From UBA5177 sp002413265 (GTDB lineage: Bacteria; Chloroflexota; UBA5177), in assembly GCA_036752825.1 (NCBI GenBank), contig DAIORV010000036.1, forward strand, positions 1 to 19,307: 19,307 bases of DNA, written 5' to 3'. The position numbers were made by a program, and so were the translations under genes. Position 1 is the stretch's first letter, and each line of letters begins with the position of its first letter. Below the pieces are notes generated by a model. That model did no database searches. It was not told the origin of the DNA and was given only the letters and a program-made list of their open reading frames with translations. Below are positions 1 through 7,516 of this stretch, in pieces.

Positions 1-128
1 ACGTATGTCCCCGAAAGGCTGGTAAGGGGCGCGTCATGACGAGATATCCGCTTCTGGATACCTGAATAGGTCCCGGCGCCCAAGCCGCACATTCTATCAA
101 GGTAATGCTGCCCGGCAGGGAGGTCCCA
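1..128. other. Left edge, no supported gene
   Basis: All three plus-strand frames reach stops within the first 65 bases (frame 3 stays open longest, to TGA at 63-65), so the tail of an upstream gene could be present but cannot be identified. Only the ribosome binding site of the DUF1028 gene (118-123) is recognisable. Confidence 0.5.
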
Positions 129-1004
129 ATGGCGAAGACGCAAAGGGTTTCGACGTTCTCGATCGTCGCGTGCGATCCGGAGGCGGCCGAACTGGGGATC
201 GCGGTCGCCTCGAAGTTCCTTTCAGTCGGAGCGGTCGTTCCCTTCGCCGCGGCGGGCGTCGGAGCAGTTGCCACGCAGGCCTACGCAAACACAACCTTTG
301 GCCCCGTGGCACTCGCTTTCATGGTCGAGGGATGCGGCGCCCGGAGTGCTCTAAACGGCATCCTCGCCGCCGACGAGGGGCGGGACGAACGGCAAGTTGG
401 CGTTATCGATTCATCCGGCGAAAGTGCAACGTTCACCGGAAGCAATTGTCCCGACTGGTCAGGCGGTCGGTCCGGCCTGCGGTACGCGGCACAGGGCAAT
501 ATACTCACCGGTCCAGAGGTCGTGGATAGTCTCGCCGAGTCCTTCGAAGCCAGCTCCGGCATCCTTGCCGATCGCTTGCTGCTCGCTTTGTCCGCGGGCC
601 AGCAGGCTGGAGGCGACAGCCGTGGACAGCAATCCGCCGCGCTTCTGGTCGTGCGCGAGCACGGAGGCTACGGCGGACATAACGACCGGGCCATCGATCT
701 TCGGGTGGATGACCACTCCAGACCAATCGAAGAACTGGCGCGATTGCTCGAAATCCATAGGCTGTATTTCTTCGACACACGGGCCGAGGATGTTCTTCCA
801 ATCGACGAGGATCTGACCAGAGAAATCCAAGCGATCCTGCGCCGCTCGGGGCGACCGGCGTCTAGCGGCGGCTATGACGACGGCACACGAGAAGCGTTCC
901 GGGCTCTGTTTGGCCAAGAGAACCTTGAGAATCGCTGGCGAGAGGGTCCCCAGATAGATCGGGTCGCTCTGGAATATCTGCGGGAGCGGTTCCCAGCAAG
1001 CTGA
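129..1004 (+). CDS. DUF1028 family Ntn-hydrolase-like protein
   Basis: A 291-aa protein that matches the DUF1028 family, which has an Ntn-hydrolase-like fold and no settled biochemical role. The N-terminus carries the family hallmark STFSIVACDP (about residues 8-17), followed by GIAVASKFLSVGAVVPFA and GVGAVATQAY. A glycine-rich GGYGGHNDRAIDLRVDD segment lies in the second half, where the family usually has its conserved Asp-rich end. The C-terminal 80 residues or so extend past the core domain, as in family members with a short extra tail. I place the start at ATG 129 because GGGAGG at 118-123 sits 5 nt upstream; the frame stays open to 105 but that start has no good site. The gene stands alone and converges on the HU gene across a hairpin. 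I see no signal peptide, so it is probably cytoplasmic. Family call is firm; function unknown. Confidence 0.9.
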   Translation: MAKTQRVSTFSIVACDPEAAELGIAVASKFLSVGAVVPFAAAGVGAVATQAYANTTFGPVALAFMVEGCGARSALNGILAADEGRDERQVGVIDSSGESATFTGSNCPDWSGGRSGLRYAAQGNILTGPEVVDSLAESFEASSGILADRLLLALSAGQQAGGDSRGQQSAALLVVREHGGYGGHNDRAIDLRVDDHSRPIEELARLLEIHRLYFFDTRAEDVLPIDEDLTREIQAILRRSGRPASSGGYDDGTREAFRALFGQENLENRWREGPQIDRVALEYLRERFPAS

Positions 1005-1036
1005 GAGGGAGGGACGAGTCGCCTCATCCCTCCCTC
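1005..1036. terminator. Bidirectional hairpin terminator between DUF1028 gene and HU gene
   Basis: GAGGGAGGGA (1005-1014) pairs perfectly with TCCCTCCCTC (1027-1036). The inner CGAG/CTCA adds three more pairs with one mismatch, and the loop is TCGC. It begins one base after the DUF1028 stop and lies 26 nt beyond the HU stop, so it suits both convergent genes. There is no long T run on either side, so it may be Rho-assisted or mainly protect transcript 3' ends. Confidence 0.7.
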
Positions 1037-1062
1037 TAAACAGCTTGGTTCGCTGGGTTGTG

Positions 1063-1347
1063 CTACTTGCCTCCGACCGAACCCTTCAGGCGCGAGCCTG
1101 CGGTAAAGGTCGGCCGCTTTCCGGCAGGAATATTCAGGGTTTCTCCCGTTCGCGGGTTTCGCCCCGTACGAGCCGCGGTCTGAGTCACGCGGAAATTCCC
1201 GAAACCGGTGAGTCGAACTTCCTCGCCGCTGGACAAGGCTTCCGTGATTGCATCGAGGACCGCGTCAACTGCGCGGCCGGCCTGGGCCTTATTCAGCCCC
1301 GCCTTCTCTGCAACCGACTGCTGGAGCTCCGACTTCCCTATCGTCAT
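1063..1347 (-). CDS. HU family nucleoid DNA-binding protein
   Basis: A 94-aa histone-like protein of the HU/IHF family, which dimerises and bends DNA in the nucleoid. The sequence shows the N-terminal helical part (MTIGKSELQQSVAEKAGLNK), the GFGNFRV strand, and the DNA-binding arm signature GRNPRTGE followed by NIPAGKRPTF. Length is the usual 90-95 residues. The start is ATG at 1347: AAGGAGGG on the minus strand (about 1353-1360) lies 5 nt upstream. Ten further in-frame upstream residues, rich in Asp and Arg, are not needed. It is the last gene of a minus-strand run behind a 77-aa small protein. A TATGAT that could be a -10 box lies at 1388-1383, and a perfect palindrome lies just upstream of that, so HU probably has its own regulated promoter. 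HU versus IHF-like subtype cannot be settled here, but a lone homodimeric HU fits. Confidence 0.95.
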   Translation of the reverse strand: MTIGKSELQQSVAEKAGLNKAQAGRAVDAVLDAITEALSSGEEVRLTGFGNFRVTQTAARTGRNPRTGETLNIPAGKRPTFTAGSRLKGSVGGK

Positions 1348-1414
1348 ACGATCCCTCCTTCTCGCGTGGTCGTCCACAGCCCATCATAGCGAAGGGGCCC
1401 TCTCTAAACCACAA

Positions 1415-1438
1415 TTTTTGGCGGTAAATCGCCAAAAA
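1415..1438. promoter_or_regulatory. Perfect interrupted palindrome upstream of HU, candidate operator
   Basis: TTTTTGGCG (1415-1423) and CGCCAAAAA (1430-1438) are exact reverse complements separated by 6 nt (GTAAAT). In both directions the T run comes first and the A run last, so it does not have the form of an intrinsic terminator. It lies 27-50 bp upstream of a TATGAT (1388-1383) that could be the HU -10 box, so it spans or abuts the -35 region. A dimeric regulator site is the simplest reading; which regulator is unknown. Confidence 0.5.
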
Positions 1439-1448
1439 CCATTCAAGT

Positions 1449-1682
1449 CTACCCGCTCGACTCCTCTTTGTGCCGCTCTTCGATCCAATCATCCACGGAT
1501 TGGCCTGACTCGAACCTCTTGGGAGTCCGCTTTTGAATCGCCGCGATGACGTTCTTGTACCCGTATTTGCGCCCGTACTCGACTACGACGGTGAAGCCGG
1601 CGTCCCGCGTTGCGGCGCCCTCCCAGGCAGCCTGGATCTCCCGCGCGACAACCTCGAATTCTTCGTGACTCAGTCCGGCCAT
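1449..1682 (-). CDS. Small hypothetical protein, 77 aa
   Basis: I do not recognise this protein. It is a 77-residue soluble, mostly helical-looking, charged protein. It starts MAGLSHEEFEVVAREI, has a central aromatic and basic stretch (EYGRKYGYKNVIAAIQKRTPK) and ends with an acidic DDWIEERHKEESSG tail. There are no cysteines, membrane segments or signal peptide. Its ATG (1682) lies inside the end of the upstream zinc-ribbon gene (stop at 1672-1670), a 13-nt overlap that suggests translational coupling. No strong ribosome binding site precedes it, which also fits coupling. Codon third positions are GC-rich like the neighbours, which supports real coding. It is followed after 10 nt by the palindrome upstream of HU. 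A role with nucleic acid is possible from the neighbours (zinc ribbon, HU), but that is only inference. Confidence 0.6.
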   Translation of the reverse strand: MAGLSHEEFEVVAREIQAAWEGAATRDAGFTVVVEYGRKYGYKNVIAAIQKRTPKRFESGQSVDDWIEERHKEESSG

Positions 1683-2083
1683 TTACCGCACTGCCGTCTT
1701 GGCTTGGGACTCAACCTCGACGGGCTCTTTCGGTGGCGGCGCGAAGTCGCCGAATCGATACCGCTCTGCTCGCTCGGGAGGCAATGCACGCACAGGTGGT
1801 GCGTTATCGGGGATATGCTTGGCTCAACGAAAATTTCTTCCTTTCTTCCACATCTGAAGCAGTAGGTTGGAGAACCGGGAGATGGCATCAACGCGTGTCC
1901 ATGCCTCTCGCGACACGGCTCGCACATCATGTATTCAACCACCGCTCGCGGCTTCTGCAGCTTGCTTCGGCTCTCGAGCTGCGTGCCACAGCCCTTGCAA
2001 TAAACGAATGAGTCTTCGCTGGGCCGAGTTTCCCGAACGATTTGCTCGTCTTGTGGCTTGACCCGATCTTTTGTCGCTGGCAC
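1670..2083 (-). CDS. Double zinc-ribbon protein with four CxxC motifs
   Basis: A 137-aa protein of unknown function with four CxxC pairs: C29/C32, C54/C57, C75/C78 and C98/C101. The spacing gives two likely zinc ribbons of about 30 and 27 residues, each closed by two knuckles (CKGC with CEPC, then CFRC with CVHC). The tail after residue 105 is rich in Ser, Arg and Pro and looks disordered and basic, which would suit contact with nucleic acid. The start is GTG at 2083, with GGGAG of a GGGAGAG run about 9 nt upstream on the minus strand. The 77-aa gene begins within its last codons. It sits 134 nt downstream of the acyl-ligase fusion, past a hairpin, so it is probably a separate transcription unit. 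The cysteine pattern argues strongly for a real protein; molecular function is not clear. Confidence 0.7.
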   Translation of the reverse strand: MPATKDRVKPQDEQIVRETRPSEDSFVYCKGCGTQLESRSKLQKPRAVVEYMMCEPCRERHGHALMPSPGSPTYCFRCGRKEEIFVEPSISPITHHLCVHCLPSEQSGIDSATSRRHRKSPSRLSPKPRRQCGKWPD

Positions 2084-2175
2084 GGTCTCTCTCCCTGCTA
2101 CTCGCGGCGCCCCTGGACCTTCCCTTGCCTGTACGCGTTGACCGACAACATCGCGCCGCTTACTTTTATCGTAAG

Positions 2176-2193
2176 CCGAGCGCCTTCGCTCGG
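2176..2193 (-). terminator. Hairpin downstream of the lipid operon
   Basis: CCGAGCG (2176-2182) pairs perfectly with CGCTCGG (2187-2193) around a 4-nt loop, 24 nt past the stop of the ligase/acyltransferase fusion. A second small inverted repeat, GCTTAC/GTAAGC (2158-2163 with 2171-2176), follows immediately, overlapping by one base. The U-tract is poor, so this is a likely but not certain terminator. Confidence 0.5.
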
Positions 2194-2217
2194 TCCACGA
2201 CTGCGACGCGGCATAAA

Positions 2218-4695
2218 TCAGGTCGAGAGGCCGCGCACGGCATCTTCAACCGCCGCGGTTGCGTCGTCGTATGGAGTGCCTATGGCGAAGTGCAGAGGCC
2301 GGCCAAAACGGATCTCTACCTTGGCCCGATGCGGAACGTAGCCGTGTTTGGGAAGAACATTTTCGATGCCGGCTAGATAAGCGGGCACCACCGGCACTCC
2401 CATCTCCACGGACAGGAGCCCCACGCCTCCTTTGAAAGCGCCAAGCTCCCCGGTGTCCGTGCGCGTGCCCTCCGGAAAGATGAGGATGGACCACCCTTCG
2501 TCGAGTAGCCGGGCACTCCTCTCGAGAGTTGGGCGGATGTTGGTCGTGCGCGAGAACGGGAAGGCGTTGAGGACCAGGGAAACACCCGCTCCGATCCACG
2601 AGTGCTGATAGAAATAGTCGTCGGCCGCCGCAACCGCAAGCCGCCCCCGTACTCGCGGCGGCAGGGCGTGAATGAGTGCCGGCGCGTCGGCGTTGCTCAC
2701 GTGGTTCGAGACGAAGAGTGCCGGGAGCGTGAGGTCCCGAAGGCAGTCGAGCCCGATGACGGTCGCTGGTGCGAACGCATCGAGCAAAGCGAAGGCAGGT
2801 ACTTGCAGAGCTCGTCGGGCCACACCGGTTACCGGATTCAATGGCCAGTCGTGGTAGCTGGGTCTCGAACCTCGCTCCTGCGCACCGATTAGTGCTTCCA
2901 CCTCCGCCACGGTTGTCGTCGGTTCTACCTTCGACTCTTCGAGGTAGACTCCCAGCTCCGACTCTATAGCCGCGAGCAGTTCGACGCGGCCCAGTGAGTC
3001 CAGACCCAGATCCTCTCCGAGCCGCGCCTCCGGCCTGATCTCATTCACTCCAACTCGGGCCGCCTCTGCGATGACATGCTGCAACGGGGTCCCTTCCGAA
3101 GGCGGCATCGAAGCGGATGGGGAGCTCGCCTTTTGCCGGCCGGCTCCCTTCGCGGCCACGGCATCGGCGACCTCTTGCCGCTTCACTTTGAGTGTGTGAG
3201 TTCTCGGGAAGTCCTGTTCCTCCCACACCGTGTGGCTGTGAATCTGCTGGTGTGCGGAGAGCGTGGTATTCGCGTCGCGGATTATGTCGATAGGTTCTGC
3301 CTCGGATCCGTTCGGCAGCAACACCGCGTGCACCTGACTGCCGTCCGGAGTCGGCAGACCTATGACGACCGCGTCGAGGACTTTCCCGGTACGATGCAGG
3401 GCAAGCTCCACGTCTTCCGGAAACACGTTCTGACCATTTGACAGGACGATCATGTTCTTCTTGCGGCCCCGCAGGTAGAGGTTGCCTTCGCGTAGCTCCC
3501 CGAGGTCACCCGTCAGGTACCAGCCATCTTGGAAGGCGGCCTGGGTAGCGTCCTGATGTTGCCAGTAGCCTCGGGTCACGCTCGGGCCCCGGGCGAGCAC
3601 CTCGCCGTCGTCGGCAATGCGAATGTCCATTTCGGGAATCGGACGCCCTACGGTGGCCGGATCAGTGTTTTCCCAGGTGGTTGCCGTCATCACCGGTGAT
3701 GTCTCCGTGGCCCCGTAACCCTGGATGACTCGGATGCCCACCGTCTCCCAACGTCGAACGAGATCCGGATCGATGGGCGCGCCACCCGAGACGAAGAAGA
3801 GAAATTCGCCGCCCAGGCGTTGATGGAGCTTCCGGAATACCTTGCGTCGCTGGTCGATCGGCAAGCGACGCGCGATAGCCTGCAGTCGTTTAAATGACTG
3901 CTCTTTCCCCTGCGTGCGCGCTTCTCGCTCGATCGCGTCCATAAAAAGCTGGAGCGCCTGCGGCACAGCCAGCACCGTCGTGATCTTTTGTTCTTGAAAG
4001 CATCTAAACAGGATGGTGGACTGCCTGCTGGGTGGGTAGTGAATGCTCGCGCCGCGCGTGAGTGCCAGAATCAAGCCCAGGCACTGCTCGAACATGTGAC
4101 TGAGAGGAAGGACGGACAGCAGTCGAAATTTCTCGACCGGCGGAATTACCTGGCTGGCACCCTTCGCATTTGACGTGATATTCCCATGGGTGAGGATGAC
4201 GCCCTTGGGATCCCCTGTAGTTCCCGACGTAAAGATGATCTCCGCAATATCATCCGCATCGATTTCCGATTCCGACAAGCTGCCTTCGGTGGCAAGCTCA
4301 GCCATTTCCTCGAGCTCGAGGCTCGGCAGGTCCAGCGTCCAGCTCGCCCTGGTGAAGCGAGACAGCAATACAAGTCGAGGGCCTGATTGCGCCACCACCT
4401 GGCTGACAAAGTCGGGACTGCTCCGGATATCGAGCGGCACGACGACTGCCCCCAGACGTAAGGCTCCAAAGAATGCCGCTACCCACCACGGGCTGTTGGG
4501 AGCCCAGAGGACGAGCCGATCGCCCTTGACGATCCCGTGATTCTGGAGCCTGATCGCAAAAAGCTCAGACTCCGCGAGCAGTCGATCGTAGGTCCAGACT
4601 TCGGTGCGGTAGCGCGGAGTGTGTGACAGAACAGGCTTTGGCCCGTGCTCTTTGGTTACGCGAGCCAGCAGCCCGGGAAGCGTCTCCATGCTCAT
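2218..4695 (-). CDS. AMP-ligase / acyl carrier / PlsC acyltransferase fusion
   Basis: An 825-aa three-part enzyme. Residues about 1-515 are an AMP-forming fatty acyl ligase: the P-loop TSGTTGDPKGV is at 156-166, GYGATETSP at 327-334, GWYLTGDLGE at 391-400, RGRKKNMI at 409-416, and the C-terminal catalytic Lys is probably K503 in THTLKVKR. Residues about 535-605 form an acyl carrier domain with the phosphopantetheine serine in GLDSLGR (S567). Residues about 640-825 are a PlsC-type glycerolipid acyltransferase with the HX4D box in SNHVSNAD (H665-D670) and FPEGTR (740-745). One chain could therefore activate a fatty acid, hold it as a thioester and transfer it to a lysolipid or similar acceptor. 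E. coli Aas joins acyltransferase and ligase in the other order without the carrier. The ATG overlaps the stop of the upstream MMPL gene (ATGA), so the two are translationally coupled. A second ATG two codons in is possible. All catalytic motifs look intact. Confidence 0.92.
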   Translation of the reverse strand: MSMETLPGLLARVTKEHGPKPVLSHTPRYRTEVWTYDRLLAESELFAIRLQNHGIVKGDRLVLWAPNSPWWVAAFFGALRLGAVVVPLDIRSSPDFVSQVVAQSGPRLVLLSRFTRASWTLDLPSLELEEMAELATEGSLSESEIDADDIAEIIFTSGTTGDPKGVILTHGNITSNAKGASQVIPPVEKFRLLSVLPLSHMFEQCLGLILALTRGASIHYPPSRQSTILFRCFQEQKITTVLAVPQALQLFMDAIEREARTQGKEQSFKRLQAIARRLPIDQRRKVFRKLHQRLGGEFLFFVSGGAPIDPDLVRRWETVGIRVIQGYGATETSPVMTATTWENTDPATVGRPIPEMDIRIADDGEVLARGPSVTRGYWQHQDATQAAFQDGWYLTGDLGELREGNLYLRGRKKNMIVLSNGQNVFPEDVELALHRTGKVLDAVVIGLPTPDGSQVHAVLLPNGSEAEPIDIIRDANTTLSAHQQIHSHTVWEEQDFPRTHTLKVKRQEVADAVAAKGAGRQKASSPSASMPPSEGTPLQHVIAEAARVGVNEIRPEARLGEDLGLDSLGRVELLAAIESELGVYLEESKVEPTTTVAEVEALIGAQERGSRPSYHDWPLNPVTGVARRALQVPAFALLDAFAPATVIGLDCLRDLTLPALFVSNHVSNADAPALIHALPPRVRGRLAVAAADDYFYQHSWIGAGVSLVLNAFPFSRTTNIRPTLERSARLLDEGWSILIFPEGTRTDTGELGAFKGGVGLLSVEMGVPVVPAYLAGIENVLPKHGYVPHRAKVEIRFGRPLHFAIGTPYDDATAAVEDAVRGLST

Positions 4696-7019
4696 GCGGT
4701 TTCCGCGCGCGTTTCCGCGGGACCCGCGATAGGACCTTCGCGAATCTCAGGCACGATCCGCTTGAGCCAGTCCGGCATCCACCAATTCCAGTCTCCCATT
4801 AGCTTCATCGTTGCCGGAACCATGATGATGCGCACCACCGTGGTGTCGAGCAGGATGCCCACGGCGAGACCTATGCCAATCTCTTTCACGCTCACGACTG
4901 CAGCCGAAGCGAACGAGCCGAAGGTCCCGATCAGGATCAATCCGGCGGCGGTGATTATGCCGGCAGTGGACTGCAAGCCGACGGCTACGGCCTCGTCGTT
5001 GTCGCGCAGCCGATGATAGTTCTCTCGAACCCGAGACAGCAGGAATACCTCGTAGTCGGTTGAAAGGCCGAACAGAATCGCGTAGAGGATCGCCGGAGTC
5101 ATCGCGCCAAGCAGGTGTTCCGATTGGAAGCCAAATATCTGAGTCGGGAAGCCGTACTGGAAGACAACTACCAGCGCCCCATACGTCGCGAGTACGGTTG
5201 CGAGGTTCATCAGCATCGCTTTGATCGGCAGGAAGATCGACTGGAAGAACATCATGAGCACGATGAAGATGAGGATCATGATCGAGATGACTATGTATGG
5301 AAAGCGCCCGTAGAGGGAGTCCGTGAAGTCCAGGAATTCCGCCGCCTCGCCGCCAACAAAGACGGAATACGGGGCCAGTTGCGGACTGTTCGGAATGATT
5401 TTGTCCTTCAGGTCATAGACGAACTGCTCATGTTTAGGGTCGTACTGCCCGTATTTCGTGAAGACTATGATGATAGCTTTGCTGCTGTTGCCTGAAAGAT
5501 TCACAAAGCGGTTGACCAGGCTCCTTTGAGCTTTTGTCGTAAATGCCTGTGGTCTGAGGTCCTTGAACTGGCTCACCGGAACGCCGCTGAGACGCGCGAC
5601 CGAGAACAACGATTCGACCTGATCGGTTCTCGGATCTCTTCGTAGCCGCTCCGTCAGCTGTTCGAGCGAGTTGAGGAAGGTTGGGGTCCAGACTCCGTCG
5701 GGCGTCGTCGACATCACGATCTGGATGGGAGTCAAGCGACCCTCTCCAAAAGCTGCCTTCATGGCGTCATAGCCTTTCACCGTCTCCACTGAGGTGGGCA
5801 GGACGTGCGGTGAAGCGCCGACCAGCCTCAGATCTCTGACTGGAAACGCGATGACGAACAAAATGGCCAGCGACACGCCCAGCCAGATCCACGGGCGAGC
5901 CATGACTCGCTTGCTGAGGCGATACCAGAACCCCGGCGCCCCCTCTTCAGCAGTCGATCTTCGTGGCACAACTCGGAGCCATTCGATCCTGTGCCCGAGG
6001 ATCGCAAACAGCGCCGGCATCAAAGTGAGAGCGGCCAGGAGAGAGGTGATCGAGACGAATATGACGGCGATCGTGATCGATCGAACGATCATCAAGTGGA
6101 TCACGAGAATCGTCATCACAACCATGGAGAGCATGAGCGTAACTGCCGAATACATAATTGAGCGGCCGGCCGTCGCCATGGTTGTAGAAATCGCATCGTT
6201 GCTCGTCTGTCCCTTGGCTCTCTCCTCTCTCAGCCTGCTGACTAGCAACAGGGAGAAGTCGATGCCCAGTCCGAGGCCGATCATCGACGCAATATTCAGT
6301 GCGAAAACCGATGTGTCGACATTGGATCCCAGTACATACGTGAGGGCCTCGCTTGCGGTGACCGCGCAGGCGCCGAGGATCAGCGGAATAATTGACGCGA
6401 TCAAAGTACGGAAGACCAAAATAAGCAGAATAACGACGATTGGGATCGTGAAAAGCTCTGACCGCTTGAGATCCTGTTCGCTGGTGGTAAAGGTGTCTTC
6501 ATCGGATGCCGGGCGACCTGTGACGAAATGCTGAATCGACAAACCGCGGAGCTGCTTCCGAACATCCGGCACGAGCTTCGCGACGGTAGAGGGATCGCCT
6601 CGAAGCGAGACAACAGAGGTGGTGGTCTTCCCGTCGCGGCTTAGGAGCGTGGGATCGTGCGTGCCGTAGTAGGTGGTAACGCCGGTGACGCCTTTGACCT
6701 TCGCGATGCGCTGCGACGCGGCGAGAACCTCGTTCCTGAACGATGTGGCGGTTGCCGGGAGCGACGTCGAACGGTAGACGACCACGACTGTATTCCGCGT
6801 GGATATATGGAAGTCGTTCGCCAGAATCGCCGCCGCCTTGTCCGACGTAGAACCTGGGACGGCGAACCCGCCGCCCTTAACCACATCGGCGGCCTTCGGA
6901 CCCAGAATGCCGCCGGACACGACGATAATCGCTACCCAAACGGCAAGCACATACCAACGCCAGCGAACCATGAGCAGGCTAAATCGAACAAAACGGTCGG
7001 CCGTCAAACGCTGCTCCAT
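4692..7019 (-). CDS. MMPL family RND transporter
   Basis: A 775-aa RND-superfamily exporter of the MmpL branch, inner-membrane proteins that use proton flux to move lipids or other hydrophobic compounds. The expected plan is visible. There is one membrane helix near residues 21-39, then a large loop to about 185 and helices 2-6 (about 188-341). Helix 7 (about 378-394), a second large loop and helices 8-12 (about 574-740) follow. The proton-relay positions are present: D254-F255 in LGIDFSLLLVSR and D655-Y656 in STDYEVFLLSR, the latter matching the Asp-Tyr pair of MmpL3. I choose ATG 7019, with GAGG 4 nt upstream; the frame extends to TTG 7052 through ATG 7043. It follows the 60-aa membrane gene by 69 nt and overlaps the ligase fusion by 4 nt. 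The context suggests export of the lipid made by the fusion enzyme; the actual cargo is unknown. Confidence 0.93.
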   Translation of the reverse strand: MEQRLTADRFVRFSLLMVRWRWYVLAVWVAIIVVSGGILGPKAADVVKGGGFAVPGSTSDKAAAILANDFHISTRNTVVVVYRSTSLPATATSFRNEVLAASQRIAKVKGVTGVTTYYGTHDPTLLSRDGKTTTSVVSLRGDPSTVAKLVPDVRKQLRGLSIQHFVTGRPASDEDTFTTSEQDLKRSELFTIPIVVILLILVFRTLIASIIPLILGACAVTASEALTYVLGSNVDTSVFALNIASMIGLGLGIDFSLLLVSRLREERAKGQTSNDAISTTMATAGRSIMYSAVTLMLSMVVMTILVIHLMIVRSITIAVIFVSITSLLAALTLMPALFAILGHRIEWLRVVPRRSTAEEGAPGFWYRLSKRVMARPWIWLGVSLAILFVIAFPVRDLRLVGASPHVLPTSVETVKGYDAMKAAFGEGRLTPIQIVMSTTPDGVWTPTFLNSLEQLTERLRRDPRTDQVESLFSVARLSGVPVSQFKDLRPQAFTTKAQRSLVNRFVNLSGNSSKAIIIVFTKYGQYDPKHEQFVYDLKDKIIPNSPQLAPYSVFVGGEAAEFLDFTDSLYGRFPYIVISIMILIFIVLMMFFQSIFLPIKAMLMNLATVLATYGALVVVFQYGFPTQIFGFQSEHLLGAMTPAILYAILFGLSTDYEVFLLSRVRENYHRLRDNDEAVAVGLQSTAGIITAAGLILIGTFGSFASAAVVSVKEIGIGLAVGILLDTTVVRIIMVPATMKLMGDWNWWMPDWLKRIVPEIREGPIAGPAETRAETA

Positions 7020-7088
7020 TCCGCCTCGGTTCGGCCCTCGCATGGGTGCCAAAGCATAGTCTTAGCGCAAGAGGCAGTCAAGCGCGAG

Positions 7089-7271
7089 CTAACCCGGAGC
7101 GGCCCTGAAAACATTGCTCAGAATGAGGATCAAGGCGATGGCCATTACGGCGAGCACGATCACCGTGATCAAGATGGCCTCTGCGCGTCCGGGCCCCCTG
7201 GCGGCATCTTGGGGCAGCTCGCCCAGGCTCGGGTCAGCTTGCGTCGGCTGATGAGGCTCAGACTCCCCCAC
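7089..7271 (-). CDS. Small single-pass membrane protein, 60 aa
   Basis: A 60-residue protein with a Pro/Gln/Glu-rich, likely cytoplasmic N-terminal half (GESEPHQPTQADPSLGELPQ), a short basic stretch (ARGPGR) and one strong membrane helix (about residues 32-53, AILITVIVLAVMAIALILIL) near the C-terminus. I place the start at GTG 7271: CCTCC at 7278-7282 reads GGAGG on the minus strand, 6 nt upstream. The frame stays open 70 codons further, but that part has no ribosome binding site and reads like non-coding DNA. The layout, with a proline-rich acidic head then a single C-terminal helix, resembles small actinobacterial proteins such as DUF6480, though I cannot confirm that. It is the first gene of the lipid operon, ahead of the MMPL transporter. 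It could be an accessory subunit of the transporter, by position only. Confidence 0.65.
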   Translation of the reverse strand: MGESEPHQPTQADPSLGELPQDAARGPGRAEAILITVIVLAVMAIALILILSNVFRAAPG

Positions 7272-7291
7272 GGCTAACCTCCGCTCGGTCG

Positions 7292-7309
7292 TCCCTGCAC
7301 CGGCAGGGA
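7292..7309. repeat. Hairpin in leader of the lipid operon
   Basis: TCCCTGC (7292-7298) and GCAGGGA (7303-7309) are perfect complements around ACCG. The hairpin sits 21-38 nt upstream of the GTG start of the 60-aa gene, just before its ribosome binding site. It may be a 5' leader structure or an operator; no U-tract follows. Confidence 0.4.
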
Positions 7310-7401
7310 GATAAGTGGACTCACGTATCCAATCGGGTCGTACCGTGCAGTTTACAGGCATTGAGGAGGTTTGTCTTCCATCCTGACCCTCGTGCCTCAG
7401 T

Positions 7402-7430
7402 TTGACTTCAGCAGGGTCGAAATGTAAGGT
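7402..7430 (+). promoter_or_regulatory. Candidate sigma70-type promoter for the P450 gene
   Basis: TTGACT at 7402-7407 matches five of six bases of the -35 consensus. After a 17-nt spacer, TAAGGT at 7425-7430 is a weaker -10 (four of six). It lies about 87 nt upstream of the P450 ATG, in the 245-nt divergent gap that must hold promoters for both directions. No equally good minus-strand pair was found in that gap. Confidence 0.4.
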
Positions 7431-7516
7431 GGCTGCAAAGTGGGAAGGCGTGGAAATGCCCGTCCAGGGCCTCGCCGCCACACAACCTTCATCAATGCAA
7501 CTCGTGGAGACTCCTT

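Noticed and set aside
1415..1438. Palindrome as an intrinsic terminator for the 77-aa gene
   Set aside because: In both directions the U run would be in the first arm and the A run in the second, the reverse of a terminator.
5794..6534. 246-codon open frame on the plus strand opposite the MMPL gene
   Set aside because: Mirror of membrane helices of the real transporter; no start site or recognisable motif.
7272..7481. Longer N-terminus for the 60-aa membrane protein
   Set aside because: No ribosome binding site at upstream starts, atypical composition, and GGAGG is correctly placed for GTG 7271.
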